NCBI RefSeq assembly: GCF_001270495.1
Contig: NZ_LGUR01000222.1
Span: forward strand, 1 to 64,000
Direction: 5' to 3'
DNA: 64,000 nt
From: Streptomyces viridochromogenes
GTDB taxonomy: Bacteria; Actinomycetota; Actinomycetes; Streptomycetales; Streptomycetaceae
In this document: positions 34,502 through 44,655 of the stretch, in pieces
Layout of the letters: each line of letters starts with the position of its first letter
Numbering within the stretch: the stretch's first letter is position 1
Notes under the pieces: generated by a model
Told to the model about the DNA's origin: nothing
What the model saw: only the letters and a program-made list of their open reading frames with translations
Database searches by the model: none
Program-made: the position numbers and the translations under genes

Positions 34502-36535
34502 ATGCCGAACCGACTGGCTCACGAGACGTCCCCCTACCTGCTCCAGCACGCGGACAACCCCGTCGACTGGTGGCCGTGGTCGGCCGAAGCCTTCGACGAG
34601 GCCCGCAAGAGCGGCAAACCGGTCCTGCTCAGCGTCGGCTACAGCAGCTGCCACTGGTGCCATGTGATGGCTCACGAGTCGTTCGAGGACCAGGAGACGG
34701 CCGACTACCTCAACGCCCACTACGTCAACATCAAGGTCGACCGCGAAGAACGCCCCGACGTCGACGCCGTCTACATGGAGGCCGTCCAGGCCGCCACCGG
34801 CCAGGGCGGCTGGCCCATGACCGTCTTCCTCACCCCGGACGCCGAGCCCTTCTACTTCGGCACCTACTTCCCGCCCGCCCCCCGGCACGGCATGCCGTCC
34901 TTCCGGCAGGTGCTGGAGGGCGTGCGCAGCGCCTGGGTGGACCGGCGGGACGAGGTCGCCGACGTCGCGGGGAAGATCACCCGGGATCTCGCCGAGCGGG
35001 AGATCTCCTACGGCGGTACCGAGGCACCCGGCGAGGAGGAGCTGGCCAAGGCGCTGCTCGGGCTGACGCGGGAGTACGACCCGCAGCGCGGCGGATTCGG
35101 GGGCGCGCCCAAGTTCCCGCCGTCCATGGTGATCGAGTTCCTGCTGCGGCACCATGCGCGGACCGGCGCCGAGGGCGCGCTGCAGATGGCTCAGGACACC
35201 TGCGAGCGCATGGCCCGGGGCGGTATCTACGACCAGCTCGGCGGTGGGTTCGCGCGCTACTCCGTCGACCGTGACTGGGTCGTGCCGCACTTCGAGAAGA
35301 TGCTGTACGACAACGCCCTGCTGTGCCGCGTGTACGCCCACCTGTGGCGCGCCACCGGCTCCGAGCTCGCGCGCCGTGTCGCTCTGGAGACCGCCGACTT
35401 CATGGTGCGGGAACTGCGCACCGACGAGGGCGGGTTCGCCTCCGCGCTGGATGCCGACAGCGACGACGGGACGGGCCGGCACGTCGAGGGCGCGTACTAC
35501 GTGTGGACGCCGGAGCAGCTGCGCGAGGTACTCGGCGACGAGGACGCCGAACTCGCCGCCCGGCACTTCGGCGTCACCGAGGAGGGCACCTTCGAGGAGG
35601 GTTCGTCGGTGCTTCAACTCCCGCAGCAGGACGGTCTGTTCGACGCCGAGAAGATCACCTCGATCCACGAGCGGCTGCTCCGGCACCGCGGCACGCGCCC
35701 CGCGCCCGGCCGGGACGACAAGATCGTCGCAGCCTGGAACGGCCTCGCGATCGCCGCCCTCGCCGAGACCGGCGCCTACTTCGACCGCCCGGACCTCGTG
35801 GAGGCCGCCCTCGGGGCCGGCGACCTGCTCGTTCGGCTGCACCTCGACGACCACGCGCGCCTCGCCCGTACCAGCAAGGACGGCAAGGCCGGCGCCAACG
35901 CGGGTGTGCTGGAGGACTACGGCGATGTCGCCGAGGGCTTCCTCGCGCTCGCGTCCGTCACGGGTGAGGGCGTCTGGCTGGAGTTCGCCGGGTTCCTGCT
36001 CGACCACGTCCTCGCCCGCTTCACCGACGCGGAGTCCGGCGCCCTCTACGACACGGCCGCCGACGCCGAGCAACTGATCCGCCGCCCCCAGGACCCCACC
36101 GACAACGCCGCCCCCTCCGGCTGGAGCGCGGCGGCCGGCGCACTGCTGAGCTATGCCGCCCAGACCGGCGCGGAGCCCCATCGCGCCGCCGCCGAGAAGG
36201 CGCTGGGCGTGGTCAAGGCCCTCGGCCCGCGTGTGCCCCGCTTCATCGGCTGGGGGCTGGCCGTCGCCGAGGCCAACCTCGACGGGCCCCGCGAGGTCGC
36301 GATCGTCGGACCGGGCCTTGACGACAAGGCCACGAGGGCCCTGCACCGTACGGCACTTCTGGGCACCGCCCCCGGCGCCGTCGTCGCCGTCGGGACGCCG
36401 GACAGTGACGAGCTTCCGCTTCTCGCCGACCGCCCGCTGGTCGGCGGTGAACCGGCCGCGTATGTCTGCCGTAACTTCACCTGTGACGCCCCGACGACCG
36501 ATCCTGAGCGGCTGCGCACGTCACTGAGCGGCTGA
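34502..36535 (+). CDS. Thioredoxin-fold DUF255 protein (YyaL/SPATA20 type)
   Basis: 677-residue cytosolic protein with an N-terminal thioredoxin-like domain (about 5-160) carrying CHWCHVM in place of CxxC, followed by an alpha/alpha toroid related to glycoside hydrolase and N-acylglucosamine-epimerase folds (about 190-560). The opening [20 protein letters not shown] is the family signature. Start 34502 is preferred because GGATGGA precedes it, while 34493 lacks room for a ribosome site. Widely conserved, function unresolved; a redox or sugar-related role is usually guessed. Confidence 0.9.
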   Translation: MPNRLAHETSPYLLQHADNPVDWWPWSAEAFDEARKSGKPVLLSVGYSSCHWCHVMAHESFEDQETADYLNAHYVNIKVDREERPDVDAVYMEAVQAATGQGGWPMTVFLTPDAEPFYFGTYFPPAPRHGMPSFRQVLEGVRSAWVDRRDEVADVAGKITRDLAEREISYGGTEAPGEEELAKALLGLTREYDPQRGGFGGAPKFPPSMVIEFLLRHHARTGAEGALQMAQDTCERMARGGIYDQLGGGFARYSVDRDWVVPHFEKMLYDNALLCRVYAHLWRATGSELARRVALETADFMVRELRTDEGGFASALDADSDDGTGRHVEGAYYVWTPEQLREVLGDEDAELAARHFGVTEEGTFEEGSSVLQLPQQDGLFDAEKITSIHERLLRHRGTRPAPGRDDKIVAAWNGLAIAALAETGAYFDRPDLVEAALGAGDLLVRLHLDDHARLARTSKDGKAGANAGVLEDYGDVAEGFLALASVTGEGVWLEFAGFLLDHVLARFTDAESGALYDTAADAEQLIRRPQDPTDNAAPSGWSAAAGALLSYAAQTGAEPHRAAAEKALGVVKALGPRVPRFIGWGLAVAEANLDGPREVAIVGPGLDDKATRALHRTALLGTAPGAVVAVGTPDSDELPLLADRPLVGGEPAAYVCRNFTCDAPTTDPERLRTSLSG

Positions 36536-36631
36536 GGGGTCGAGGGAGGACCGGAAAGCGGAAGCGGAGGGCGTGGGTTCCGCATGCCCAAATTGGGCGT
36601 GTGTTCGGATAGATCGCGCTTTCTGCCGCAC

Positions 36632-36658
36632 CGTTCCGAAACAAGCTATTTATCGGAA
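36632..36658. promoter_or_regulatory. Inverted repeat upstream of the glycan operon
   Basis: GTTCCGA (36632-36638) and TCGGAAC (36652-36658) are separated by an A/T-rich 13-base stretch, about 55 bases before the first gene of the Csl/GlxA-like operon. It is a likely operator or leader hairpin; the surrounding 177-base gap holds no gene. Confidence 0.4.
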
Positions 36659-36712
36659 CAGCCCTCGCGCTTCACACTTCCCCCCTAATCTCTCCACAGT
36701 GACGCGACGGAT

Positions 36713-38038
36713 GTGACTCGCCGTTCGCGACAGGGGGCATTGGGGATCTGGGGGGATCTGTTGCTGACGTCTGTCTTCATAGCCTTCGTCTCGCTGGCCT
36801 TGTTCTGGATGGCGGCTTTTACTCTGTGGTGGCAGATGCACGCGTGGCGTACGCCCGAGGTGCTCGCCTCCACCCGGTTCAGCAGTCCGGACGGCGGCGA
36901 GCACGTTTCGTTCTCGCTGCTGTTGCCGGCCCGGCACGAACAGGCCGTGCTGGACCACACCATCCAGCGGCTGCTGGAGTCCACACACACCGACTTCGAG
37001 ATCATCGTGATCGTCGGGCACGACGACCCGGAGACCACGGCGGTGGCCGAGACGGCCGCGGCACGTGATCCTCGCGTCCGCGTCGTCGTCGACACCCACG
37101 AGAAGAAGAACAAGCCGAAGGCCATGAACACGGCGCTGCCGCACTGCCGCGGCGACGTCGTAGGGGTCTTCGACGCCGAGGACCAGGTCCACCCGGAGCT
37201 CCTCGCCCATGTCGACCACGCGTTCCGGACGACCGAGGCGGACGTGGTCCAGGGCGGGGTCCAGCTGATCAACTTCCACTCCAGCTGGTACAGCCTGCGC
37301 AACTGCCTGGAGTACTTCTTCTGGTTCCGGTCGCGACTGCACCTGCACGCGCAGAAGGGGTTCATCCCGCTCGGCGGCAACACCGTCTTCGTACGCACCG
37401 ACGTGCTGCGGGAAGCCGACGGCTGGGACCCGAACTGCCTCGCCGAGGACTGCGACCTGGGCGTCCGGCTGTCCAGCGTCGGCAAGAAGGTCGTCGTCGC
37501 CTACGACTCCGACATGGTGACCAAGGAGGAGACGCCCGGCAGCCTGATGTCGCTGCTCAAGCAACGCACCCGCTGGAACCAGGGCTTCCTCCAGGTCTAC
37601 CGGAAGAAGGACTGGCGGCAACTGCCCACCTTCGGGCAGCGGTTGCTCGCCCGGTACACGCTGATGACGCCGTTCATGCAGGCCTTCACCGGGCTCGTCA
37701 TCCCGCTCAACATCGCGATCGCGGTGTTCCTCGACGTGTCCGTGACCGTCGCCTTCATCACCTTCCTGCCGGCCGTCACCGCGCTCGTCACCTTCGTCTT
37801 CGAGGTCGTCGGACTGCACGACTTCGGCAAGCAGTACGGGCTGCGCGTCCGCTTCGTCCACTACCTGAAGCTCATCGTGGGCGGCCCCTTCTACCAGGTG
37901 CTCCTCGCCGGGGCCGCCGTCCGCGCCGTATGGCGTGAGCAGCGCGGCCGTAACGACTGGGAGCTGACCACCCACGTCGGCGCGCATCTCACCCATGCCG
38001 AAACGAGCCGAGAGCTCCGAGAGGACGTCCCCGCGTGA
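36713..38038 (+). CDS. Membrane GT2 glycan synthase (cellulose-synthase-like)
   Basis: 441-residue processive beta-glycosyltransferase. TM at the N-terminus, a cytosolic GT2 domain with the D, D, D, QxxRW pattern (SLLLPARHE, FDAEDQ, LAEDCD, QRTRW), then three C-terminal TM segments. It would polymerise a sugar nucleotide and push the chain through the membrane, like CslA, which works with GlxA at hyphal tips. First gene of a four-gene operon whose last member encodes a GlxA-like oxidase. Start GTG 36713 is tentative; TTG codons at 36740 or 36761 have better purine-rich leaders. Its stop overlaps the next start (GTGA). Confidence 0.88.
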   Translation: MTRRSRQGALGIWGDLLLTSVFIAFVSLALFWMAAFTLWWQMHAWRTPEVLASTRFSSPDGGEHVSFSLLLPARHEQAVLDHTIQRLLESTHTDFEIIVIVGHDDPETTAVAETAAARDPRVRVVVDTHEKKNKPKAMNTALPHCRGDVVGVFDAEDQVHPELLAHVDHAFRTTEADVVQGGVQLINFHSSWYSLRNCLEYFFWFRSRLHLHAQKGFIPLGGNTVFVRTDVLREADGWDPNCLAEDCDLGVRLSSVGKKVVVAYDSDMVTKEETPGSLMSLLKQRTRWNQGFLQVYRKKDWRQLPTFGQRLLARYTLMTPFMQAFTGLVIPLNIAIAVFLDVSVTVAFITFLPAVTALVTFVFEVVGLHDFGKQYGLRVRFVHYLKLIVGGPFYQVLLAGAAVRAVWREQRGRNDWELTTHVGAHLTHAETSRELREDVPA

Positions 38039-39684
38039 CCTCCACCCTTCCCGCGGTGACCACTCCGAAGGTCCCCGCGCAGCGGCAGCCTGCGCCTGAA
38101 ACGCGGCCGACCGGCCGAACGGCCCCGCCGAAGCGGCTGCGTTCGTCCAGACCCGACCTGATCCTGTGCGGTGCGCTCCTCGTGGCGATCCTCGTCGTGC
38201 AGGGCTGGAACATCGCCGACTACCCGACTCTCAGCGACGACGAGGGCACCTACCTCGCCCAGGCCTGGGCCGTCCAGGAGGGCCGGGGGCTCGCCCACTA
38301 CACCTACTGGTACGACCACCCGCCCCTGGGCTGGATCCAGATAGCCCTGCTGACCTGGATACCCGCCGCGCTCAGCCCCGACTCGATGACCGTCGGCACC
38401 ATGCGCGCCGCGATGCTCGTCATCAGCGCGGTCAGCGCCGTCCTCGTCTACGTGCTCGGGCGGCGGCTGTCGCTGCCGCGCTGGGCGGCCGGGCTCGGCA
38501 TGGTCCTGTTCGGCCTTTCACCCCTGTCGGTCGTCCTCCAGCGGGAGATCTTCCTCGACAACCTCGCGGTGATGTGGACGCTCCTCGCGTTCGCGCTCGC
38601 CGCCTCCCCGAGCCGCCACCTCTGGCACCACTTCGGCGCCGGGATCGCGGCCGCCACGGCCGTGCTGACCAAGGAGACGATGCTCTTCGTCCTCCCGGCG
38701 GTCTTCGTCACCATGTGGCGGCACAGCCACCGCGACACCCGCAAGTTCGCCCTCACCGGCGCCGTCACCGCCTGCGCGCTGATCGGCCTCTCGTACCCGC
38801 TCTTCGCGTTGCTGAAGGGCGAGCTGTTCCCGGGCAGCGGGCATGTCTCGCTCTGGGACGGCATCAAGTACCAGATGACCAGGCCGGGTTCGGGCTTCAT
38901 CCTCGACCAGGGCTCCGGCTCCTGGGGTGTCCTGCAGTCCTGGCTCTACTACGACCGCGTCCTCATCCTCGGCGGCCTCGCGGGCGGTCTGCTGCTCCTG
39001 GCCACCTGGCGCTGGTCGGTCACCGCCCGCGCCCTGGCCGGCCCGTCGTGCGCGGTGGTCATCCTCGCCCTGGTGGCCATGCGCCCCACCGGCTACCTGC
39101 CCGCCATGTACGTCATCCAGGCGCTGCCCTTCCTCGCCCTCGTCCTCGCCGGAGGAACGGCCTCGGTCGCCCACGCGGTACTGCGGAGATGGCGCTCGGG
39201 GGCCGAGAAACGGTACGTCACCGGCGGGCGGTACGCCCTCGCGGCCGTCCTCGCACTCGCCGCCTGCGCCTACGTCGTCCCGCGCTGGTACGACGGCGCC
39301 CGCACCGCCGTCACCGCCGACGCCAACGCGCCCTACCAGGCCGCCTCGAAGTGGCTGGCCACCGAGGTGGCGGACCCGGAGGACACCCGGGTGCTCGTCG
39401 ACGACGCGCTGTGGCTGGACCTGGTGCACGCGGGGTACGAGCCCGGGCTCGGCGCCATCTGGTTCTACAAGGCCGACCTCGACCCGGCCGTGACGAAGAC
39501 GATGCCGCGCGGCTGGAAGGACCTCGACTACGTGGTCGCCTCGCCGACGGTACGCCGGGATGCGGTCGACCTGCCCAACGTCAAGGCGGCGATGGAGCAC
39601 TCGACGCCGGTCGCCGTGTTCGGCACCGGCGAGGACCGGATCGAGATCCGGCGGATCCAGACAGCATCCGGAGGGGTTCGATGA
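38035..39684 (+). CDS. GT39-type membrane glycosyltransferase
   Basis: 549-residue polytopic protein with about 10 TM segments. The first extracytosolic loop carries the acidic motif (SDDEGTYLAQAWAV) and then YDHPPLGWIQ, as in ArnT/PMT-type enzymes that move a sugar from a polyprenyl phosphate carrier to an acceptor outside the membrane. Starts at GTG 38035, overlapping the upstream stop, and its stop overlaps the next start as ATGA. A polyprenyl-sugar donor would come from the DPM1-like enzyme encoded next. Confidence 0.85.
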   Translation: MTSTLPAVTTPKVPAQRQPAPETRPTGRTAPPKRLRSSRPDLILCGALLVAILVVQGWNIADYPTLSDDEGTYLAQAWAVQEGRGLAHYTYWYDHPPLGWIQIALLTWIPAALSPDSMTVGTMRAAMLVISAVSAVLVYVLGRRLSLPRWAAGLGMVLFGLSPLSVVLQREIFLDNLAVMWTLLAFALAASPSRHLWHHFGAGIAAATAVLTKETMLFVLPAVFVTMWRHSHRDTRKFALTGAVTACALIGLSYPLFALLKGELFPGSGHVSLWDGIKYQMTRPGSGFILDQGSGSWGVLQSWLYYDRVLILGGLAGGLLLLATWRWSVTARALAGPSCAVVILALVAMRPTGYLPAMYVIQALPFLALVLAGGTASVAHAVLRRWRSGAEKRYVTGGRYALAAVLALAACAYVVPRWYDGARTAVTADANAPYQAASKWLATEVADPEDTRVLVDDALWLDLVHAGYEPGLGAIWFYKADLDPAVTKTMPRGWKDLDYVVASPTVRRDAVDLPNVKAAMEHSTPVAVFGTGEDRIEIRRIQTASGGVR

Positions 39685-40862
39685 CGCACGAGTACACCGC
39701 CCCCGGAGAGCTGGGCGATCCGTCGGTGGACGCCGCCGAGGTTCCCGAACCCGGCGCCGTCACCATCGTCGTACCGACCTTCAACGAGTCGGCGAACGTA
39801 CGCCAGTTGCTGCACCAGATCACCGAGTCGGTGCCGTCGCGGCTGCCCTGCGAGGTCGTCTTCGTGGACGACTCCACCGACGACACCCCGCAGGTCATCA
39901 AGGAGGCGGCCCAGGACTGCCCGTTCCCCGTGACCGTCATCCACCGGGACGAACCGGTCGGCGGGCTCGGCGGTGCGGTCGTCGAGGGGATGAAGGCGGC
40001 CGGGTCGGACTGGATCGTCGTCATGGACGGCGACTGCCAGCATCCGCCGTCCCTGGTCCCGGAGTTGGTGGCCACCGGCGAGCGGGCTCAGGCCGGGCTC
40101 GTCGTCGCCTCCCGGTACATCAAGGGCGGCAGCCGGGCCGGGCTCGCCGGCAGCTACCGGGTGGCCGTGTCCAGGGCGGCGACCTGGCTGACCAAGTCCC
40201 TCTTCCCGCGCCGGCTGCACGGCATCAGCGACCCGATGAGCGGCTTCTTCGCCATCCGCCGCAGCGACATCACCGCGGAGGCGCTGAAGCCGCTCGGCTA
40301 CAAGATCCTGCTGGAGCTGGCCGTCCGCAGCCGCCCGCGCACGGTCACCGAGGTGCCGTTCGTCTTCCAGGAGCGGTTCGCGGGGGAGTCCAAGTCCACC
40401 GCGTCGGAGGGGCGCCGCTTCCTGCGGCACCTCGCCGGGCTGCGTACGGCCGACCCGCTGTCCCGGATGGTGGTGTTCGGGCTGATCGGGCTGACGGGCT
40501 TCGTGCCGAACCTGGCCGCCCTGTGGGCGCTGACACAGGCGGGCCTGCACTATCTCCCGGCGGAGATAGTCGCCAACCAGTTCGGTGTGGCCTGGAACTT
40601 CCTCCTCATCGAGAAGTTGCTGTTCCGCGACCGGCGCATCCACCGCCACTGGGCCGACCGCACGGTCCGGTTCGCGCTGCTCGCCAACGCCGACCTGGTG
40701 CTGCGCATCCCGCTGATCGCGCTGCTGGTCGGCCAGTTCGGCCTCGCGGTGCTGCCGGCCACCGCGCTGGCCCTGGTCATCACGTTCGTCCTGCGCTTCG
40801 TCGGTACCGAGGCGCTGGTCTATCTGCCGCGCAGGAGCCGCACAGCAAGGAGTACTGCATGA
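39681..40862 (+). CDS. Polyprenyl-phosphate GT2 fused to GtrA domain
   Basis: 393 residues. N-terminal GT2 domain (about 28-265) of the dolichol-phosphate-mannose-synthase type (TIVVPTFNES, VVFVDDSTDDT, VMDGDCQHPP) that charges polyprenyl phosphate with a sugar. C-terminal GtrA domain with four TM segments (about 275-385) is thought to flip the lipid-linked sugar. Together with the GT39 enzyme it forms a donor-synthesis, flipping and transfer chain. ATG 39681 overlaps the GT39 stop; its own stop overlaps the oxidase start (ATGA). Confidence 0.9.
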   Translation: MTHEYTAPGELGDPSVDAAEVPEPGAVTIVVPTFNESANVRQLLHQITESVPSRLPCEVVFVDDSTDDTPQVIKEAAQDCPFPVTVIHRDEPVGGLGGAVVEGMKAAGSDWIVVMDGDCQHPPSLVPELVATGERAQAGLVVASRYIKGGSRAGLAGSYRVAVSRAATWLTKSLFPRRLHGISDPMSGFFAIRRSDITAEALKPLGYKILLELAVRSRPRTVTEVPFVFQERFAGESKSTASEGRRFLRHLAGLRTADPLSRMVVFGLIGLTGFVPNLAALWALTQAGLHYLPAEIVANQFGVAWNFLLIEKLLFRDRRIHRHWADRTVRFALLANADLVLRIPLIALLVGQFGLAVLPATALALVITFVLRFVGTEALVYLPRRSRTARSTA

Positions 40863-43261
40863 GATCGAGACCGAGAACGGCCTTGCTGGCCGTGTTGGGC
40901 CTCACCGGAGGTCTCCTCCTCACCGCGCCCCAGCCCGCCTCCGCCGCCAACCTCATCAAGAACCCCGGCTTCGAGACCGCCGGCACCGACGACATGCCCT
41001 ACTGCTGGAAGAAGTCCGGCTGGGGCGACAACGACTTCACCTTCGAGACGGTGGCCGACGCCCACTCCGGCGGCAAGGCCATGAAGGTCACGCTCACCCG
41101 CCGGGTCGAGGGCGACCGCAAGGCGCTGATCACCGAGTCCGCCGAGTGCGCGCCGGTCGTCACGCCGGGCAAGCAGTACGACCTGGGGCTCTGGTACAGG
41201 TCGACCACCCCGGACGCCTCCGTCACCCTCTTCCGGCACGACGCCACGGCGGGCTGGCAGTACTGGACCGACCTCAAGACGCTGGAGATGGCGGCCGGTT
41301 GGACCGAGGCGACGGTCCGTACGCCCGAGGTACCCGCCGGTACCGACCGGATCGCCTGGGGCGTCTCCGTCTACGGCACCGGCTCCGTCACCACCGACGA
41401 CTACACGATGGACCAGGTCGCCGACCCCGTCCCCGACCCGGTGTGCACGGGCACGGCCGAGGAGTGCGCGAACGGCCGCTGGGACGTGCTGCCCACGAAG
41501 AACCCGGTCCGCTCCATGCACTCCGTCGTGCTGAACAACGGCAAGGTGCTGCTGATCGCGGGCTCCGGCAACGACCCGGAGAAGTTCGCGGCGGGCACGT
41601 TCACCAGCGCGGTCTACGACCCCGAGAACGGCACGTACAAGCAGATCCCCACCCCGAAGGACATGTTCTGCGCAGGCCACGTCCAGCTGGACGACGGGCG
41701 TGTGCTCGTGATGAGCGGCAACAAGGGCTATCCGTCGGCCGACGGCACGATCGGTTACCAGGGCTACAAGGACTCGTACCTCTTCGACCCGGTCACCGAG
41801 ACGTACAGCAAGACCAACGACATGAACGACGGCCACTGGTACCCGTCGGCCACCATCCTCGGCAACGGTGACGTGATCTCCTTCGGCGGTCTGAAGGAGG
41901 ACTCGACCGGTTCGGTGGCCGCCGAGCTGTGGTCGGACGCCGAGCAGAAGTGGCTGGAGCTCTGGAAGGTCAACCAGACCTGGTCGTACTGGGGCCTGTA
42001 CCCGTCGATGATCCTCATGCAGGACGGCCGCCTCTTCTACTCGGGCAGCCATGTCTTCGGCAACAACATCCCGGGCACGGGTTCGGCGATCTACGACTAC
42101 GACGCCAACACGATCACCCAGGTCCCCGGCCTGCAGAACAAGGACCAGCGCGACCAGTCCGCGAGCGTGCTGCTGCCCCCGGCCCAGGACCAGAAGGTCC
42201 TCACCGTCGGCGGCGGCAACATCGACTCCAACCCGGACGCCAACCGCCTCACCGACGTCATCGACCTCAAGCAGGCGAACCCGTCCTACGTCGCCGGCCC
42301 GCCGCTCCCGCAGGGCACCGTCGACCTGGGCGCCGGCAAGGTCCCGCAGACCGGCAACCAGGGCAAGATGTACGTCTCCGCCGTGCTCCTGCCCGACGGC
42401 AAGGTCCTGGAGACCGGCGGCGCCCTGCACAACCGGGCCAACCCGGTGTACGAGTCGTCGCTCTACGACCCGGCCACCAACACCTTCGACCCGGTGGCTC
42501 CCGACCCCGAGGAGCGCGGCTACCACTCCTCCGCCTTCCTCCTGCCCGATGGCCGGGTGATGACCACCGGCGACAACCCGGGCAACGGCACCTGGAACCA
42601 CGACGTGTCGGTCTACACCCCGCCTTATCTCCTCAAGGGCGAGCGCCCGACGATCACTTCGGTCATCGACACCGAGTGGACGTACGGCGACACTCAGCGG
42701 ATCACCGTCGACCGGCCCATCGCCAAGGCAGAGCTGATCCGTCCGGCCGCCGTCACCCACTCCTCCGACCCGAACCAGCGGTTCGTGGATCTCCCCCTGT
42801 CGGTGGACGGCAACAACGTCGACCTGAACGTGACGAGCAACCCCAACCTGGCCCCGCCCGGCTGGTACATGCTCTTCGCGGTCGACGCCAACGGCGTCCC
42901 GTCGGTCGCCAAGTGGGTGCACCTCCAGGGCCCGCAGGCCCTGAGCGCCACGGACGCCTCCGCCCACGTCCACGACTTCGCCGACAACCTCAAGGGCAAG
43001 GTCACGGGCCCCGGCAAGAAGCGCACCTCCCAGAAGGTCAGCCTGACCGTCGCCGGCTGCGACCGGCACTACGGCTCCGCCAACGTCTGCGTGCCGACGG
43101 ACTTCCCGCCGACCGTGAAGGCGACGACGAAGTCCCGCTGCGACTGGCTGAAGAAGAACGACTACGGCCGACTGAAGGTCAACGGCAAGGACGACCCGCT
43201 GCGGTTGGACCCGAACAGGGACGGAATCGCCTGCGGAAAGGGTGATGTGACCCGGCGTTAG
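40859..43261 (+). CDS. Secreted GlxA/galactose-oxidase-like radical copper oxidase
   Basis: 800 residues. Signal peptide (cleavage after ASA near 30), CBM-like beta-sandwich (about 32-185), seven-bladed kelch propeller (about 205-590), DUF1929-type Ig-like domain (about 600-700), and a C-terminal excalibur calcium-type domain (CDWLKKNDYG..., DPNRDGIAC). The galactose-oxidase centre is fully present: Cys271 in MFCAGH and Tyr328 in HWYPSAT (thioether pair), Tyr555-His556 in RGYHSS, and His634 in VTHSSD. Family members oxidise a primary alcohol of a sugar to an aldehyde; here the target is probably the glycan made by the operon. The start ATG 40859 has AAGGAG upstream. Confidence 0.9.
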   Translation: MRSRPRTALLAVLGLTGGLLLTAPQPASAANLIKNPGFETAGTDDMPYCWKKSGWGDNDFTFETVADAHSGGKAMKVTLTRRVEGDRKALITESAECAPVVTPGKQYDLGLWYRSTTPDASVTLFRHDATAGWQYWTDLKTLEMAAGWTEATVRTPEVPAGTDRIAWGVSVYGTGSVTTDDYTMDQVADPVPDPVCTGTAEECANGRWDVLPTKNPVRSMHSVVLNNGKVLLIAGSGNDPEKFAAGTFTSAVYDPENGTYKQIPTPKDMFCAGHVQLDDGRVLVMSGNKGYPSADGTIGYQGYKDSYLFDPVTETYSKTNDMNDGHWYPSATILGNGDVISFGGLKEDSTGSVAAELWSDAEQKWLELWKVNQTWSYWGLYPSMILMQDGRLFYSGSHVFGNNIPGTGSAIYDYDANTITQVPGLQNKDQRDQSASVLLPPAQDQKVLTVGGGNIDSNPDANRLTDVIDLKQANPSYVAGPPLPQGTVDLGAGKVPQTGNQGKMYVSAVLLPDGKVLETGGALHNRANPVYESSLYDPATNTFDPVAPDPEERGYHSSAFLLPDGRVMTTGDNPGNGTWNHDVSVYTPPYLLKGERPTITSVIDTEWTYGDTQRITVDRPIAKAELIRPAAVTHSSDPNQRFVDLPLSVDGNNVDLNVTSNPNLAPPGWYMLFAVDANGVPSVAKWVHLQGPQALSATDASAHVHDFADNLKGKVTGPGKKRTSQKVSLTVAGCDRHYGSANVCVPTDFPPTVKATTKSRCDWLKKNDYGRLKVNGKDDPLRLDPNRDGIACGKGDVTRR

Positions 43262-43983
43262 CCGGCGTAGTCGGCGAGGGCGCGCTCCACGATGGCCACC
43301 AGCTGCTCGTGGTGCGCGCCCTTCCAGTACGCGCGCCCGCACTCGGTGCACTGCGCGAAGACGTCGTACGACCGCTGCGTGCCGCCCTCCAGCCGGTCCG
43401 CCACCTCGTCCTTGGTGGCCGCCTTGAGTACGCCGTTGCAGGCGGAGCAGCGGGTCCAGGGCCGCAGCTCGGGGCGGAACCGGTCGAGGATGTCACGGAG
43501 TTGGTCCTCGGGCCGCGTGCTGTAGACATACGCCCCGGCCCACAGCTCCCGGCGCCGCAGCAGCCCCCGGTCACGGCTGAGCATGACCCGCTGCTCGGCG
43601 GCCGAGAGCGCGGCCAGCGCGGGGTCGCCGATGTCCGTCGACTCGTACGCCGTGTCCACGCCGAGCAGGCGCAGCCGGCGGGCGAGGGTGCCGAGGTGGA
43701 CGTCGAGCAGGAAGCGCAGGGGAGCGCCGGGCACCCGCTGGGGGCGCCGGACGGGGCGTACGGTCACGGACTCGCCCGCCGTCGGGATGTGCGACACCGG
43801 CACCTCGTGGCCGTCCACGACCAGGGTGCCGACCTCGGTCAGCGGGATGCCGAGTGACTCCACGACATGGCCGAGGGTCGAGACGCCGTCGGTGGTGACG
43901 GCGCTCGCGCCGGCACGCCGTCCGTTGGGGAGGAACAGGCGCAGCTCGGGGGCGAACTCGACATGGATCTCGGGACCGTTCAC
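43258..43983 (-). CDS. Mut7-C RNase with N-terminal ubiquitin-like domain
   Basis: 241 residues. Residues about 5-80 match the Mut7-C-associated ubiquitin-fold domain; about 88-235 are the Mut7-C PIN-type domain (FLLDVHLGTLARRLRLLG, then VMLSRDRGLLRR) with a zinc ribbon (CSACNG and CTECGRAYWKG). Likely a toxin-like or housekeeping RNase. Its stop overlaps the oxidase stop tail-to-tail by 4 bases. Complete family length. Confidence 0.92.
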   Translation of the reverse strand: MNGPEIHVEFAPELRLFLPNGRRAGASAVTTDGVSTLGHVVESLGIPLTEVGTLVVDGHEVPVSHIPTAGESVTVRPVRRPQRVPGAPLRFLLDVHLGTLARRLRLLGVDTAYESTDIGDPALAALSAAEQRVMLSRDRGLLRRRELWAGAYVYSTRPEDQLRDILDRFRPELRPWTRCSACNGVLKAATKDEVADRLEGGTQRSYDVFAQCTECGRAYWKGAHHEQLVAIVERALADYAG

Positions 43984-44016
43984 CTGGTCAGGATGTCACG
44001 GCACGGCCCTCGCGCC

Positions 44017-44655
44017 TCAGGTGTTTTTCGCGGGGAGGCCGTGCTCGATGACGTCCAGGGTGCGGTCCACAAGGTCGAGGAGATCGTCCTCGAAGTCGTT
44101 CTCGGCCCAGTACAGGGAGATCTCCGCGAGGCCGCCGATCAGGGACATCGTGTAGACCCGCGCCTCCAGGCTGTTCCGGTCGAGTCCGTTGCGCTCGGCG
44201 ACGGCCTCGGCGAGCATCCGGCCGGTGACCGACATGCTCTCCAGCATCCGGGACCGTACGGCCGGGACCTGGACCAGCAGATGCGACCGCAGCCGGACGA
44301 CCTCGGGCCCCTCCTCCATCGCGGCCCTGATCGCCAGCCGCATGACGTACCGCAGCGACTCCATCCACGGCTCGTCCGCCGGCCGCCTGCGCAGCTCGTC
44401 CAGCAGGATCGGGTCGTACTCGTCCGTGAGGACGATGTCCTCCTTCGTCGGGAAGTAGCGGAAGACCGTGGACGGCGACACCTCGGCGCGCTCGGCGATC
44501 TGCTCGACCGTGGTGGCGTCGTAGCCCTGCTCCTTGATCAGCGCGTACGTCGCGTTACGGATCGCCGTCCGGGTCTTGATCTTCTTCCGCTCACGAAGCC
44601 CCAGCTGGGGGCGGTCGGTCAGGGGAGAGGATTGTGCGGGGGTCATGGGGCTCAT
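44017..44655 (-). CDS. TetR-family repressor of the MFS efflux gene
   Basis: 212 residues: helix-turn-helix at about 45-70 (TVEQIAERAEVSPSTVFRYF) and a C-terminal ligand-binding domain. Its start (44655) overlaps the MFS stop as ATGA, so the repressor is made from the pump's own transcript and should feed back on the palindromic promoter at 46198-46230. ATG 44646 is a possible alternative start. Confidence 0.92.
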   Translation of the reverse strand: MSPMTPAQSSPLTDRPQLGLRERKKIKTRTAIRNATYALIKEQGYDATTVEQIAERAEVSPSTVFRYFPTKEDIVLTDEYDPILLDELRRRPADEPWMESLRYVMRLAIRAAMEEGPEVVRLRSHLLVQVPAVRSRMLESMSVTGRMLAEAVAERNGLDRNSLEARVYTMSLIGGLAEISLYWAENDFEDDLLDLVDRTLDVIEHGLPAKNT

